Shown: positions 17,247-25,742, counted from the stretch's first letter. The stretch is DNA of 64,000 nucleotides from Rhodopirellula sp. (GCA_012728855.1 JAAYEH010000103.1:1-64000); one strand, 5' to 3'. A program made the numbers and translations. The notes: generated from the sequence alone by a model not told the origin.

Positions 17247-17318
17247 GTTTATTTGAAAGTCGAGAATCTCCGCAAGACCAGGGCCGCCGCAACCTGCCCT
17301 ACCAGTGTAGTATCGCAT

Positions 17319-17608
17319 TTTGCAACTGTCTAGCGATTTGATCCATCGCGTTTCGCGTTACGGCGGGATGCGATCCTGTCGGCGGCATGGACACATAACA
17401 TATTGCAAAATAATGCCTTACGTTCTAATTCGCCGTTGCGAAGAGTTGCAGCGTGCGTTACGTATGCCATCGACTGTGCAGCCCCCGTGCCAGCACGGCA
17501 TGGCAATCTGCAATTTGCCACGGGGAAGAAAACGGGCAGCCGCGACCGCTTGCCAACGGCTCGCCGAAGCCGTATGTTGCGGGCTGATCCAACAAGAGGG
17601 CTCGTCCT
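17319..17608. promoter_or_regulatory. Intergenic region upstream of pseudopilin operon
   Basis: About 290 bases between divergently transcribed genes; it must contain the operon promoter. An AT-richer patch at 17395-17430 is a possible core promoter. No clear sigma-54 element was identified by eye. Confidence 0.35.
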
Positions 17609-18697
17609 TTGACCTCATCCGAAACGCCCCGGGTCGGTTCCATCTCGCTCGAGGAATTGACCGCCCTGAACGACGAGATCGCTTCGCTGGTACGGGCCGG
17701 CGTTCCGTTGGAACATAGCCTCATGCATGTGGCCGGCGACCTTCCGGGCCGGCTGGGCAAGATCGCCGCTCGGATCGCCGAGCAACTGCAGACCGGCCAA
17801 CCGCTCGACGCGGTGCTAGGCGATCCTTCCCTGCGGATCCCCCCGCTGTATCGCGCCGTGATCCGTGCCGGTTTGCAGGCGGGTCGCCTGCCGGCCGCGC
17901 TGGAGTCGGTCGCCCGCAGCACGCGTTGGCTGGCCGAATGTCGCCGCACGGTGATCGGATCGTTGGTCTATCCGCTCATCCTCTTCCTGCTGGGCTGGGG
18001 ATTCCTCGTCTTCTTCGTGCTCGAGATCGCCCCGCGTCTGGCTCGCTCGATGGAGGTCTTCGGGGCGGTGGGCAGCGGCGCGATGGCAACGCTCGTCCGC
18101 TGGGGGGAATCGGCCGAGTATTGGGGACCGGCGGTGCCGGCAGTTGTGCTGGTTTTTGTGGCGGTCTGGTGGTTTGTTTCAGCCAGGGCGAACCTCGTTC
18201 AACCCTATTCCGCACGTCTGGCCCTGGGATGGGTTCCGTGGATGGGCGGAATTCTCCGCTGCTTGCGACTGGCGACGTTTACCGAAGTGTTGGCAACCCT
18301 GGTGGAGAACGAGGTGCCGTTGCCCGAAGCCCTGGAACTGGCCGCCGCAACTTCGGGCGACCGACAGACGGTGGAGGCGTCGGGGCGGCTGGCCGAAGCG
18401 ATTCGCCGCGGAGAGCCGGTTGCCGCAAAGCCGCGCTGGGTCGGTTACCGGCTGCCGCCTTTGATCTGCTGGCTTCTGGCGGCCGGCGAGCAGCGTGGCA
18501 CGCTGCTCGCTGCGCTGCGACACGCGGCCGACACCTATCGCCGCCGCGCCCAGCGCCAGGCGGAAATCGCCCGGCTCTATGTGCCCGTGCTGGCGACCGT
18601 GCTCATCGGCGGAACCCTGGTGCTCATCCAGGCCGTCCTGGTTTTCGGATCGTGGGCCTCGCTGCTGCAAGCTCTGGTTGGAATTGCATTGCCATGA
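17609..18697 (+). CDS. Type II secretion/type IV pilus platform protein (GspF-like), first of three
   Basis: Inner-membrane platform protein with two T2SSF domains (about residues 15-135 and 225-350) and membrane helices near 120-145, 170-190 and 330-350. Each domain has the helical-bundle pattern seen in LNDEIASLVRAGVPLEHSLM. The start is TTG, supported by AGAGGG eight bases upstream; an in-frame stop at 17585 excludes a longer protein. It opens an operon in which the next gene overlaps it by ATGA. It is more divergent than the third paralogue and lacks the FLPL-QNLT ending found in the other two. Confidence 0.85.
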   Translation: MTSSETPRVGSISLEELTALNDEIASLVRAGVPLEHSLMHVAGDLPGRLGKIAARIAEQLQTGQPLDAVLGDPSLRIPPLYRAVIRAGLQAGRLPAALESVARSTRWLAECRRTVIGSLVYPLILFLLGWGFLVFFVLEIAPRLARSMEVFGAVGSGAMATLVRWGESAEYWGPAVPAVVLVFVAVWWFVSARANLVQPYSARLALGWVPWMGGILRCLRLATFTEVLATLVENEVPLPEALELAAATSGDRQTVEASGRLAEAIRRGEPVAAKPRWVGYRLPPLICWLLAAGEQRGTLLAALRHAADTYRRRAQRQAEIARLYVPVLATVLIGGTLVLIQAVLVFGSWASLLQALVGIALP

Positions 18698-19764
18698 ACG
18701 ACGAAAGCCGCCCCTCGCCGCCGGAATCGCATGGAAACGGCCCTCGCCTTTCCGGCGCCGAGGCTGCGGACCTGGCCGATCAAGTGGCGCGGCTGGCGAA
18801 GGCCGGCCTGCCGCTTTCGCCCGGCTTTCGCGCCATGGCCGAGGAACTGCCGCGGAGTCGCATCGCCCGCGTGCTGGGCCGCATCGCCGACCGGCTCGAT
18901 GCCGGCGCCTCGCTCGATGCGGCGCTGGAGGCCGAGCGGAAGAGCTTCCCCGCCCATCTCCGCGAACTGGTCACCGCCGGCTCTCGGAGCGGGAAACTGG
19001 CCGCCGTGCTGGAGCGATTGGTCGCCTTGGAGCGGGCGAGGATGGAACTGCGGCGGAGAATCGCGATCAACTTGGCCTATCCCATCCTCTTGCTCGGCGC
19101 GCTGCTGGCCATGTTCACGTTGTTCGCGGTCTGGATCGTGCCCCAGTTTCGCCAGATCTTCATAGGTTTTGGCACCGAACTGCCGGCGATCACGCAGTTC
19201 GTCCTGGCGGTATCGCGTTATGGTATCTGGATCGTCTGGGGAGTCTTGCTGGGCGGGCTGGCGCTGGCGCTGCTGCTGCGGCTGGCCGCGCCGGCGCTGG
19301 CCGTTCGGCTCTGGCATCTGGTGCCTTTGATCGGCCCCATGGCGCGTTGGTCGAGGATGAGCCAGTTCGCCTCGCTGATGGAGATCCTGCTCGATCTGGA
19401 AGTCCCGGCGCCGGAGGCGCTGCGCGTCTGCGCCGGCGGACTGCGGGAGCCGGACCTGGCCGGCGGATGCCGCAAGGTGGCCGTAGAGGTCGAATCCGGC
19501 CATCCGCTGGCCGAGAGTCTCTCCCGGCATCGCCAGTTCCCGCCGACGCTCGCGCCTTTCGTCGCCTGGGGGCAGGCCCATGCCAACATGCCCGAGGCGT
19601 TTCGCGCAGCCGGCGAAGCATTCGAGGGGTGCGCCGAGGGAGACATGGTGCTGCTGGAAACCGTCCTGCTGCCGTTCACACTTGTAGTGATTCTCTCCGG
19701 TGCGTTTTTCCTGATCATCGGGCTGTTTCTGCCGCTGATCAACTTGTTTCAGAATCTGACGTAA
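18694..19764 (+). CDS. GspF-like platform protein, second of three
   Basis: Begins at ATG 18694, overlapping the previous stop. The 356-residue protein has a T2SSF domain (LADQVARLAKAGLPLSPGFR, with conserved AGLPL), a membrane hairpin around residues 125-150, a second T2SSF domain from about 220 (FASLMEILLDLEVPAPEALR) and a C-terminal membrane helix ending FLPLINLFQNLT. That ending is nearly repeated in the third paralogue (FLPLVSLIQNLT), showing common descent. A longer open frame upstream overlaps the first gene out of phase and is not used. Confidence 0.87.
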   Translation: MNDESRPSPPESHGNGPRLSGAEAADLADQVARLAKAGLPLSPGFRAMAEELPRSRIARVLGRIADRLDAGASLDAALEAERKSFPAHLRELVTAGSRSGKLAAVLERLVALERARMELRRRIAINLAYPILLLGALLAMFTLFAVWIVPQFRQIFIGFGTELPAITQFVLAVSRYGIWIVWGVLLGGLALALLLRLAAPALAVRLWHLVPLIGPMARWSRMSQFASLMEILLDLEVPAPEALRVCAGGLREPDLAGGCRKVAVEVESGHPLAESLSRHRQFPPTLAPFVAWGQAHANMPEAFRAAGEAFEGCAEGDMVLLETVLLPFTLVVILSGAFFLIIGLFLPLINLFQNLT

Positions 19765-19768
19765 TCCG

Positions 19769-21031
19769 ATGGGCGCAATCGACGTAGCTCTGGTCATGTT
19801 CGGCGGGTTGGCCCCGGCGACACTGGGGCTGGCCTTGCTGGCGGTTCAGCGGATGCTCGCCGACCGCAGCGAGCCGCACTCCGATGTTGCGCAGACGGGC
19901 ATCGCCGTGGTGGCCTGGGCGTTGATCACGATCGGGGTGTTGGCCGAGTTGTTCGTGTTCTCCGGACCGCCCGGGGCCGCCATCGGCGCGATCGTGATCG
20001 CCATGACGGCCCATCGCGTCCGCCGGGCTCAGCAGCACGGACTGGTGTCTCTGCTGGCGGCGACGGCCCAGCGGATGATGCCGCTCGTGCCCGCGATCGA
20101 AGCCTATTCGCAGCAGCACGCCGGGACGATGGGAGTTCGGGCACGCTATCTCGCCGACCTGCTTCGCGAGGGTTATTCGCTTCCCGACGCCCTGGCGCAA
20201 TGTGGCGGCGTGGTTCCGCGCGAAGCGCTGCCCCTGATTCGCGCCGGATACGAATCGGGGGCGCTGGCCGCCGGCCTGCATTCCGCCGCCGACACCCGCC
20301 GCTTTGGCGACGCCATCTGGAACCAGGTGCTCACGCGGGCCACGTATCTGACGGTGCTGTTGGCCGTCTTCCTCGGGATCGCCCTCTTCATGATCATGAA
20401 GATCGCTCCCGCCATGCAGAAGATTTTCGCCGATTTCGAAATCGAGTTGCCGCCGGCGACGCGACTGGTGATCGGCTTGGGCGATGCCACCGTCTCCTAC
20501 GGATTTCTCTTGTTCCCCTTCGTGCTGCTGTTGGCCGTCGTGGCGGGTTACTCGCTCTTGCGCTATGTCGGCTGGTTTCCCTGGCGACTGCCGGGCACCG
20601 GTTTTGCGTTCCGACGCCTCGACACGGCGGCCGTGCTCGAAGCCCTCGGGCTGGTGGCCGAGCGGCGACGACCGATGACCGACGGCCTGGCGAGCCTGGC
20701 GAAATCGTTTCCCGCGGCCTCCGTCCGCATACGACTGTGGCGCGTGGTTCGGGAGATCGAGCAGGGTGCCGACTGGGCCGAGAGCCTTCGCCGGCATGCC
20801 CTGATCCGCGAACCGGAAATGGCCGTGATCCAGGCGGCTCAGCGGGTGGGCAACCTCCCCTGGGCCCTGCGGGAACTGGCCGACAGCAATCGCCGCCGCT
20901 GGGGATACCGGGCACTGATCTGGCTTCAGATCCTCTTTCCCGCCGTGATCTTGAGCGTCGGCCTGCTGGTAGCGCTGTACGTGATCGGTTACTTCCTTCC
21001 GCTGGTCTCCCTGATTCAGAACTTGACCTGA
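19769..21031 (+). CDS. GspF-like platform protein, third of three, with extra N-terminal membrane segments
   Basis: The 420-residue protein starts with two hydrophobic segments (residues about 5-28 and 45-75) not seen in its two neighbours. Two T2SSF domains then follow around residues 90-210 and 285-410 and it ends FLPLVSLIQNLT. The extra segments could anchor it beside a partner in the assembly. It starts four bases after the previous stop and the next gene starts directly after its own stop, so it is part of the same transcript. Confidence 0.85.
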   Translation: MGAIDVALVMFGGLAPATLGLALLAVQRMLADRSEPHSDVAQTGIAVVAWALITIGVLAELFVFSGPPGAAIGAIVIAMTAHRVRRAQQHGLVSLLAATAQRMMPLVPAIEAYSQQHAGTMGVRARYLADLLREGYSLPDALAQCGGVVPREALPLIRAGYESGALAAGLHSAADTRRFGDAIWNQVLTRATYLTVLLAVFLGIALFMIMKIAPAMQKIFADFEIELPPATRLVIGLGDATVSYGFLLFPFVLLLAVVAGYSLLRYVGWFPWRLPGTGFAFRRLDTAAVLEALGLVAERRRPMTDGLASLAKSFPAASVRIRLWRVVREIEQGADWAESLRRHALIREPEMAVIQAAQRVGNLPWALRELADSNRRRWGYRALIWLQILFPAVILSVGLLVALYVIGYFLPLVSLIQNLT

Positions 21032-21445
21032 ATGGACAAGCAACGTGGATTTACGCTGATCGAAGCGTTGGTGAGCTGCCTGTTGTTGGCAGTTTTGACG
21101 ACGCTCTGTCTCGAACTGGTCGGCGCCTCGATGGCTCAGCGCAAGGCGGCCGCCTTGCGGGAAATCGCCTTGCAGGAGGCCGCCAGCGCGATGGAACGCG
21201 TGGCTGCGACCCGTTGGGAGGATCTTACGCCCGCGGTGCTCGGCAAGATCGCCTTGTCGCGCGAAGGCGCCGCGGCGCTTCCCGATGGCGTAGTCACGGT
21301 CCAGTTGCAGCCGTCGGAGGAAACCCCCTTGGCGAAGCAAATCACTGTGGAGGTGCGTTGGGCGCCGGCACGGGGGAAACCCGCTCAGCGTGTGCGTCTG
21401 GTGGCATTTCGGTATTCCGTGTCCAAACCAGCGGAGGATCGGTGA
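21032..21445 (+). CDS. Pseudopilin-like protein (GspI-like)
   Basis: Short prepilin leader MDKQRGFTLIEALVSCLLLA with the G|F cleavage site and the conserved glutamate five residues into the mature protein, then an N-terminal membrane helix and a small soluble domain of about 100 residues. Length (137) and position directly after the platform genes suit a minor pseudopilin of the GspI/GspH kind. It begins at the base after the previous stop codon. Confidence 0.8.
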   Translation: MDKQRGFTLIEALVSCLLLAVLTTLCLELVGASMAQRKAAALREIALQEAASAMERVAATRWEDLTPAVLGKIALSREGAAALPDGVVTVQLQPSEETPLAKQITVEVRWAPARGKPAQRVRLVAFRYSVSKPAEDR

Positions 21446-21447
21446 CG

Positions 21448-22110
21448 ATGAACGCATGGAAGGGGTCGGGAGTCTTTTTTCCGTGTCGGCCGGAAGAGTT
21501 CTCTCCATACAAAAAAGCGTTGCCCGGCCGACACGGAAAAAAGACTCCCGACCCCCTCGGGCCTCGTTCGCCCGCGGGACAAGCCCTCGGGGGTCTTCGC
21601 AAAGCAATCAGCCTGGTGGAACTGCTTGCCGTCATGGCGGTGGGCTCTGCGGTGGTCGGCGTGACGGTGGCCATGCTCCACACCGTGCTGCGCGCCGAGG
21701 CAGTCGCGCGGCAACGTCTTCAGACCCGCGCCACGGTCAGCCTCCTCGCCGGCCAATTCCGCTCCGACGCCCACGCGGCCGTCAGTCTCGTCGCCATTGG
21801 CGAAGACGGATCCGCGGACAAACCGCAATGGCGTTTCGTGCTGGGACCGGACCACGACATCCGTTACACACTCCAAACCGGCGAACTTCTCCGCGAAGAG
21901 TCGATCGACGGCGCGGTGCGGCAGCGAGAGGTCTTCGTCCTGCCGGAAGAAACGGGATTGGCGATCGAACCCCCGTCCCAACTGGACGAGATGGCGACGG
22001 TGCGAGTCTTTGCTCTTCCCGAGGCGAGTGAGGGGGCCGTGTCGGTTCGTATCGAAGCGTGGCTGGGCATGGACCATCGCTTTGCAGACAAGGCAGAGGC
22101 AAGACCATGA
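21448..22110 (+). CDS. Pseudopilin-like protein (GspJ-like) with repeat-encoded leader
   Basis: ATG 21448 has GGAGG ten bases upstream. Residues about 5-36 are encoded by palindromic element A2, so the leader is some 50 residues instead of the usual 5-20. After it come LRKAISLVELLAVMAVGS and the membrane helix, in which the conserved glutamate is present and alanine replaces the usual glycine before the cleavage site. The soluble part resembles minor pseudopilin J (VARQRLQTRATVSLLAGQF, then a beta-rich end). The stop overlaps the next start (ATGA). Whether the long leader is processed is open. Confidence 0.78.
   Translation: MNAWKGSGVFFPCRPEEFSPYKKALPGRHGKKTPDPLGPRSPAGQALGGLRKAISLVELLAVMAVGSAVVGVTVAMLHTVLRAEAVARQRLQTRATVSLLAGQFRSDAHAAVSLVAIGEDGSADKPQWRFVLGPDHDIRYTLQTGELLREESIDGAVRQREVFVLPEETGLAIEPPSQLDEMATVRVFALPEASEGAVSVRIEAWLGMDHRFADKAEARP
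21462..21555. repeat. Palindromic element A2, inside a coding sequence
   Basis: Arms 21462-21493 and 21524-21555 are perfect 32-base complements. Relative to A1 one stem pair is changed from A-T to G-C on both sides. The element is open in the frame of the GspJ-like gene and starts 14 bases after its ATG. Confidence 0.97.
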
Positions 22111-22679
22111 GAATCGTCGGTAAGCATTGGCGAATGCATAAGTGTCGCAACCAAGAAGGGGTCGGGAGTCTTTTTCCGTATCGGCCTCGCCGCCGCTTGG
22201 CAAATCCAGCGCGGTTGGGGGCCGATGCGGAAAAAGACTCCCGACCCCCTTGCTTCCCGCCCCGTCCACCCGCCCGCCGCCGTCTTCGCGGCGCCGTGGT
22301 GCTGATCGTACTGGCCGCTCTGGTGGTGGCGTCGGCGGTGCTGGTGTCGATCGCGCGGCTGGCCGTGGCCGACCGCACGGCCTGGCGTGCCGAGACTTGG
22401 CGGATGCAGGCGTCCTGGCTGGCGGAATCGGGGCTGGATCGCGCCGCCGCCCGCCTCCAAGCCGACGCCGACTATCGCGGCGAGATCTGGACCGTTGCAG
22501 CCGGCGACTTCGACGGTCGCCAAGGCGGACGCATCACGATTGCTGTCGACAGCGTTGCCGACCGGCCGCGGCAGCGGCGGGTCCGCGTCGAGGCCGATTA
22601 CCCGGACGATCCTCACGACCGTGCCCGCCAAACCCGCGAGGCGGTCCTTCTCACGAACCAAGGAGAATCGGAGCCATGA
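22107..22679 (+). CDS. PilX/GspK-like minor pilin with repeat-encoded leader
   Basis: Starts at the ATG overlapping the previous stop. Residues 18-48 are encoded by palindromic element A3. Then an arginine-rich stretch and RLRGAVVLIVLAALVVASAV follow, the G|A cleavage site and helix typical of PilX/GspK N-termini. The remaining roughly 100 residues (WLAESGLDRAAARLQADADY) match the start of PilX/GspK proteins, but the large GspK globular domain is missing. Expected role: minor pseudopilin at the tip of the filament. Its stop overlaps the DUF1559 start by ATGA. Confidence 0.75.
   Translation: MRIVGKHWRMHKCRNQEGVGSLFPYRPRRRLANPARLGADAEKDSRPPCFPPRPPARRRLRGAVVLIVLAALVVASAVLVSIARLAVADRTAWRAETWRMQASWLAESGLDRAAARLQADADYRGEIWTVAAGDFDGRQGGRITIAVDSVADRPRQRRVRVEADYPDDPHDRARQTREAVLLTNQGESEP
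22158..22248. repeat. Palindromic element A3, inside a coding sequence
   Basis: Arms 22158-22186 and 22220-22248 pair over 29 bases with a single G-U-type difference. The element shares the GGGGTCGGGAGTC ends with A1 and A2, but the centre is different and the arms are slightly shorter. It lies in frame in the leader of the PilX-like gene. Confidence 0.95.
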
Positions 22680-23554
22680 ACAAACACTCGAAATCCGGAT
22701 TTACGCTGGTCGAGTTACTGGTGGTGATTGCGATCATCGGCATTCTCATCGCGCTGCTGTTGCCCGCCATCCAGGCATGCCGCGAGGCGGCGCGGCGAAT
22801 CCAATGCACCAACAACCTCATGCAGGTGGGAATCGCCCTGCACAATTACGAGTCGGCCTACGGTGTGATTCCGCCCGGCACGATCAACGCCGATGGGCCG
22901 ATCCGCAGCGAGCCGGTCGGATACCACGCGAGCTGGCTCGTGCAACTGCTCCCCTACCTCGATGAGCAAGTCACCTACAAGCACGTCGATTTCTCCAAAA
23001 GCGTCTACTCCAAGGAGAACTCGCCGGTGCGAGTGATCCGCATCAGCACGTTCTTATGCCCCTCGGATCCCGGCCGCGGAAGCGAGGCCACGGCGCCGAC
23101 CAATTACGCCGGCTGCCATCACGACGTGGAAGCCCCGATCGCGGCGGACAACCACGGGGTGCTCTTCCTCAACAGCGCCGTGGCCTCCGAAGAAATCCCC
23201 GACGGCCGCACCCACACCCTCTTCGTCGGCGAGAAGGTGATCGACGAGGGCGACCTGGGCTGGATGTCCGGCACGCGGGCGACGTTGCGCAACACCGGTT
23301 CGGCCCTCAACTCCACGTTGCCGAACTATTACTCCGCAACCACGGAAGAGAAGCAGGACGACGCGGCCGAACCGGACGGCAAGAAGGTCGACCCGAAACT
23401 GCACGTCGGCGGGTTCTCCTCGTGGCACCCCGGCGGAGCGAACTTTGTGCAGGGCGATGGTTCCGTCCGGTTTTACTCCGAGACCACCGCGCCGGAAGTC
23501 TATCAGCAGTTGGGGCACCGCGCCGATGGAAAACTGATCGTAGGGCGACCTTAA
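22676..23554 (+). CDS. DUF1559 pilin-like protein, first of pair
   Basis: 292 residues with leader [20 protein letters not shown] (class III prepilin site), long N-terminal helix, the Planctomycetes block QACREAARRIQCTNNLMQVG, the central DUF1559 domain, and the closing HPGGANFVQGDGSVRF. These proteins are surface or periplasmic and expanded in planctomycetes; their function is unsettled. Here the gene is coupled by overlap to the pseudopilin operon, which suggests it is a substrate or component of that assembly. Confidence 0.9.
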   Translation: MNKHSKSGFTLVELLVVIAIIGILIALLLPAIQACREAARRIQCTNNLMQVGIALHNYESAYGVIPPGTINADGPIRSEPVGYHASWLVQLLPYLDEQVTYKHVDFSKSVYSKENSPVRVIRISTFLCPSDPGRGSEATAPTNYAGCHHDVEAPIAADNHGVLFLNSAVASEEIPDGRTHTLFVGEKVIDEGDLGWMSGTRATLRNTGSALNSTLPNYYSATTEEKQDDAAEPDGKKVDPKLHVGGFSSWHPGGANFVQGDGSVRFYSETTAPEVYQQLGHRADGKLIVGRP

Positions 23555-23577
23555 ACTCACCCAGGAGTCTCGCAGTG

Positions 23578-24528
23578 ATGGACCCGACAGTGCGACGGCG
23601 AGCGTTCACGTTGGTGGAGCTGTTGGTCGTGATCGCGATCATCGGGGTTCTCATCGCGCTGCTGCTGCCGGCCGTGCAGGCGGCCCGCGAGGCGGCAAGA
23701 CGGAGCCAGTGCGTCAATAATCTGACTCAAGTCGGCCTCGCCTTGCGAAACTACGAATCGGCCCACTTCGTGCTGCCGCCCGGAGTCGTCGACGCCAAGC
23801 GGCCGATCCGCAACAAGCCCGAAGGCTACCATCTGGGCTGGATCGTCCAATTGCTCCCTTATCTCGATGAAACGATCGCCTTCCGGCATATCGATTTCTC
23901 GGTGGGCGCCTACCACAAGAACAACACGCCGGTCCGCAAGGTGATGATCGAATCAATCCGCTGCCCCTCCGACGGCCAAGGCTGGGGCGGGCCGGGACTG
24001 TCCAGCTACGCCGGCTGCCATCACGACCGCGAAGCTCCCATCGACACCGACCAATGCGGGGTGTTCTTTCTCAACAGCGCCGTCCGATCCAGGCAAATCC
24101 CCGACGGACTGGCCTACACGATCTTTGTAGGAGAAAAGCGACTCGACGCCCGCGAAACCACCTGGCTTTCCGGCACGATGGCGACGTTGCGAAACACCGG
24201 CACTCGGCTCAACGGCACGGAAGTGGACATGAATTGGGACAACCATTGGCAAAAGGACGTCGAGCAAAGCGACGACGGAACCGAGTACTGGACACCCAAG
24301 CCTATGGAGCCCATGGGGTCCGCGGGAGACGAATCTCAACTGTCTGCGGTTCCCGACGCCGAGTGGCAGTGGATCGTGGGCGGCTTCAGTTCATTTCACC
24401 CGGGGGTATCGAACTTCCTATTCGGCGACGGCTCGGTACACGCGATTTCGGATAGGATTGCGATGGACGTGTATCAACGACTGGGCAACCGCGCCGACGG
24501 AAAATTGCTCCAGGAGCGACCGTTTTGA
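23578..24528 (+). CDS. DUF1559 pilin-like protein, second of pair
   Basis: 316 residues from ATG 23578 with AGGAG upstream. Leader ends [16 protein letters not shown], so alanine takes the place of the usual glycine. [20 protein letters not shown] and HPGVSNFLFGDGSVHA mark both ends of the domain. It is clearly a duplicate of the preceding gene (shared SYAGCHHD / NYAGCHHD, FLNSAV, LFVGEK / IFVGEK, TLRNTG), with an inserted acidic segment near residues 215-255. Follows it by 23 bases. Confidence 0.9.
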   Translation: MDPTVRRRAFTLVELLVVIAIIGVLIALLLPAVQAAREAARRSQCVNNLTQVGLALRNYESAHFVLPPGVVDAKRPIRNKPEGYHLGWIVQLLPYLDETIAFRHIDFSVGAYHKNNTPVRKVMIESIRCPSDGQGWGGPGLSSYAGCHHDREAPIDTDQCGVFFLNSAVRSRQIPDGLAYTIFVGEKRLDARETTWLSGTMATLRNTGTRLNGTEVDMNWDNHWQKDVEQSDDGTEYWTPKPMEPMGSAGDESQLSAVPDAEWQWIVGGFSSFHPGVSNFLFGDGSVHAISDRIAMDVYQRLGNRADGKLLQERPF

Positions 24529-24908
24529 GTGAGGAAGCGGGTAAATCGCGGCAGCCGTTGCATCACGGGCGGTTTCGTTTCTCGATGGCCTCGGTGCTCT
24601 TGGCGACCGCGCTGGTCGCCGTGGTGTTGGCCGGGCTGCGAACCGCTGCCTCGTTGAGCGACCCCAAAGTGGATTGGATTGCTTTTGCCGGAATCTCGGG
24701 GTTGCTGGTCGGCGCCGTCGTCGGCGGCGAGATCGGCATGGCGCAGCCCGACCGGATCCGCCACGGCATGTTGGGAGCGACGTTGGGAATGATGGGCGGA
24801 GCGGTCGGCGGAGTGATGGCGGCCATGCCCCAATGCCTGCCGGTCGTGCTGCTCGGGGCGCCGATTCTCGTCGGCTTCGCGGCGCTGATGAGGAGACTTT
24901 CCAAGTGA
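24525..24908 (+). CDS. Small membrane protein of unknown function
   Basis: 127 residues with three or four hydrophobic segments rich in glycine and alanine (LLVGAVVGGEIGMAQ, LGATLGMMGGAVGGVMAAM). Starts at a TTG overlapping the previous stop, with AGGAG eight bases before. Glycine-zipper repeats suggest tight helix packing. Last gene of the pseudopilin operon; no family recognised. Confidence 0.7.
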   Translation: MSEEAGKSRQPLHHGRFRFSMASVLLATALVAVVLAGLRTAASLSDPKVDWIAFAGISGLLVGAVVGGEIGMAQPDRIRHGMLGATLGMMGGAVGGVMAAMPQCLPVVLLGAPILVGFAALMRRLSK

Positions 24909-24924
24909 TGCCATGACACGATGA

Positions 24925-25155
24925 ACCATAAACGCCGAGTACTCGGCCGCACTCAGCACGGCGTCCGGACCGATCCGGATTTGCGATGAATCGGGACGGG
25001 GTCTTGGAATCTTTCAGCCGATCGAGGCTATCAGAGTCCGCTGGAGTGACGGAACCGAATCGCCCTACACGTTGGAGGAACTCGGGGAATTTGCCGAAGA
25101 GCCGAGGGGACGGCCTCTCCGCGACATCTTGGCCGACCTGCAGGGAAATTCATAA
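24925..25155 (+). pseudogene. Remnant of a small antitoxin-like protein
   Basis: The frame reads PIRICDESGRGLGIFQPIE, then an acidic middle with LEELGEFAEEP and the ending GRPLRDILADLQGNS before a stop. That pattern resembles small planctomycete proteins of antitoxin style. A stop at 24922 closes the frame upstream and there is no ATG, GTG or TTG in its first half, so the start has been lost. No recognisable partner toxin follows. Confidence 0.45.
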
Positions 25156-25255
25156 GAATCACCGTGCATGTTCTTGCGGTCTGGCTGATTCGGAAGCCAG
25201 TGCATCCCTGCGCCTGCCGATGGTCCGGCGACCTCGCATGGCTCGGGAAACTCGT

Positions 25256-25312
25256 GAACAGAGAAGAGGCACCGGTACTTCTGTCCGCAGTACCGGTGCC
25301 TCTTCTCTGTTC
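25256..25312. repeat. Palindromic element C1
   Basis: Perfect 24-base arms (25256-25279 and 25289-25312, beginning GAACAGAGAAGAGGCACC) with a 9-base loop. A second copy lies at 28959-29021. It sits in a gene-free stretch (25156-25484) in which I see nothing else. Confidence 0.95.
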
Positions 25313-25484
25313 CGCGTCTTGCAGCGCATAGGCAGGAGCCTTCGATTTTTCGGGCAGACCTATGCGTGTTGTCGATGGATTCTATGGAAGTGCTTGTTTT
25401 CCGGCAAATATGCGGCAGTCCATCTAACCATGTAAACTATTGTTCATTACTTGTTACCCACAACAAACCCGGATGAGCCTTTCT

Positions 25485-25742
25485 TCAAGCGACGTGGATG
25501 CCGGGCGCATCCGCCTCGATTTCGGCTTTCACCACTGTGCAGCCTGCCTTCTGGACGTCGGCAATTGCCGAGCGGATAGCCGCCTCCAGGGACTCCGCCT
25601 CGCGGTGGAAATCGATCGACACCACCCCTTCACAGGAACCCGGTGAGCCGTCGTCACAACCGGCTTCGAACAACGAGTTGCCCAATCCCTCGGTCAATTC
25701 GGTTCCGGCCGACAGCTCCAAAGTGAAATCATAGATTCGCAT
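25485..25742 (-). CDS. Small conserved hypothetical protein, possibly truncated
   Basis: 85 residues from ATG 25742 with GGAGG eight bases upstream. The pattern (RIYDFTLELS, LFEAGCDD, FHREAESLEAAIRSAIADVQ) is that of a small family whose longer members continue into a helix-turn-helix-like end; here the protein stops about 15 residues after AIADVQKAGC. It could be a shortened, possibly antitoxin-type protein. Function not known. Confidence 0.65.
   Translation of the reverse strand: MRIYDFTLELSAGTELTEGLGNSLFEAGCDDGSPGSCEGVVSIDFHREAESLEAAIRSAIADVQKAGCTVVKAEIEADAPGIHVA

Noticed and set aside
21462..22248. Reading A2 and A3 as rho-independent terminators within the operon
   Set aside because: They lie inside coupled reading frames with no stop between them and downstream genes depend on the same transcript; attenuation remains possible, full termination is unlikely.
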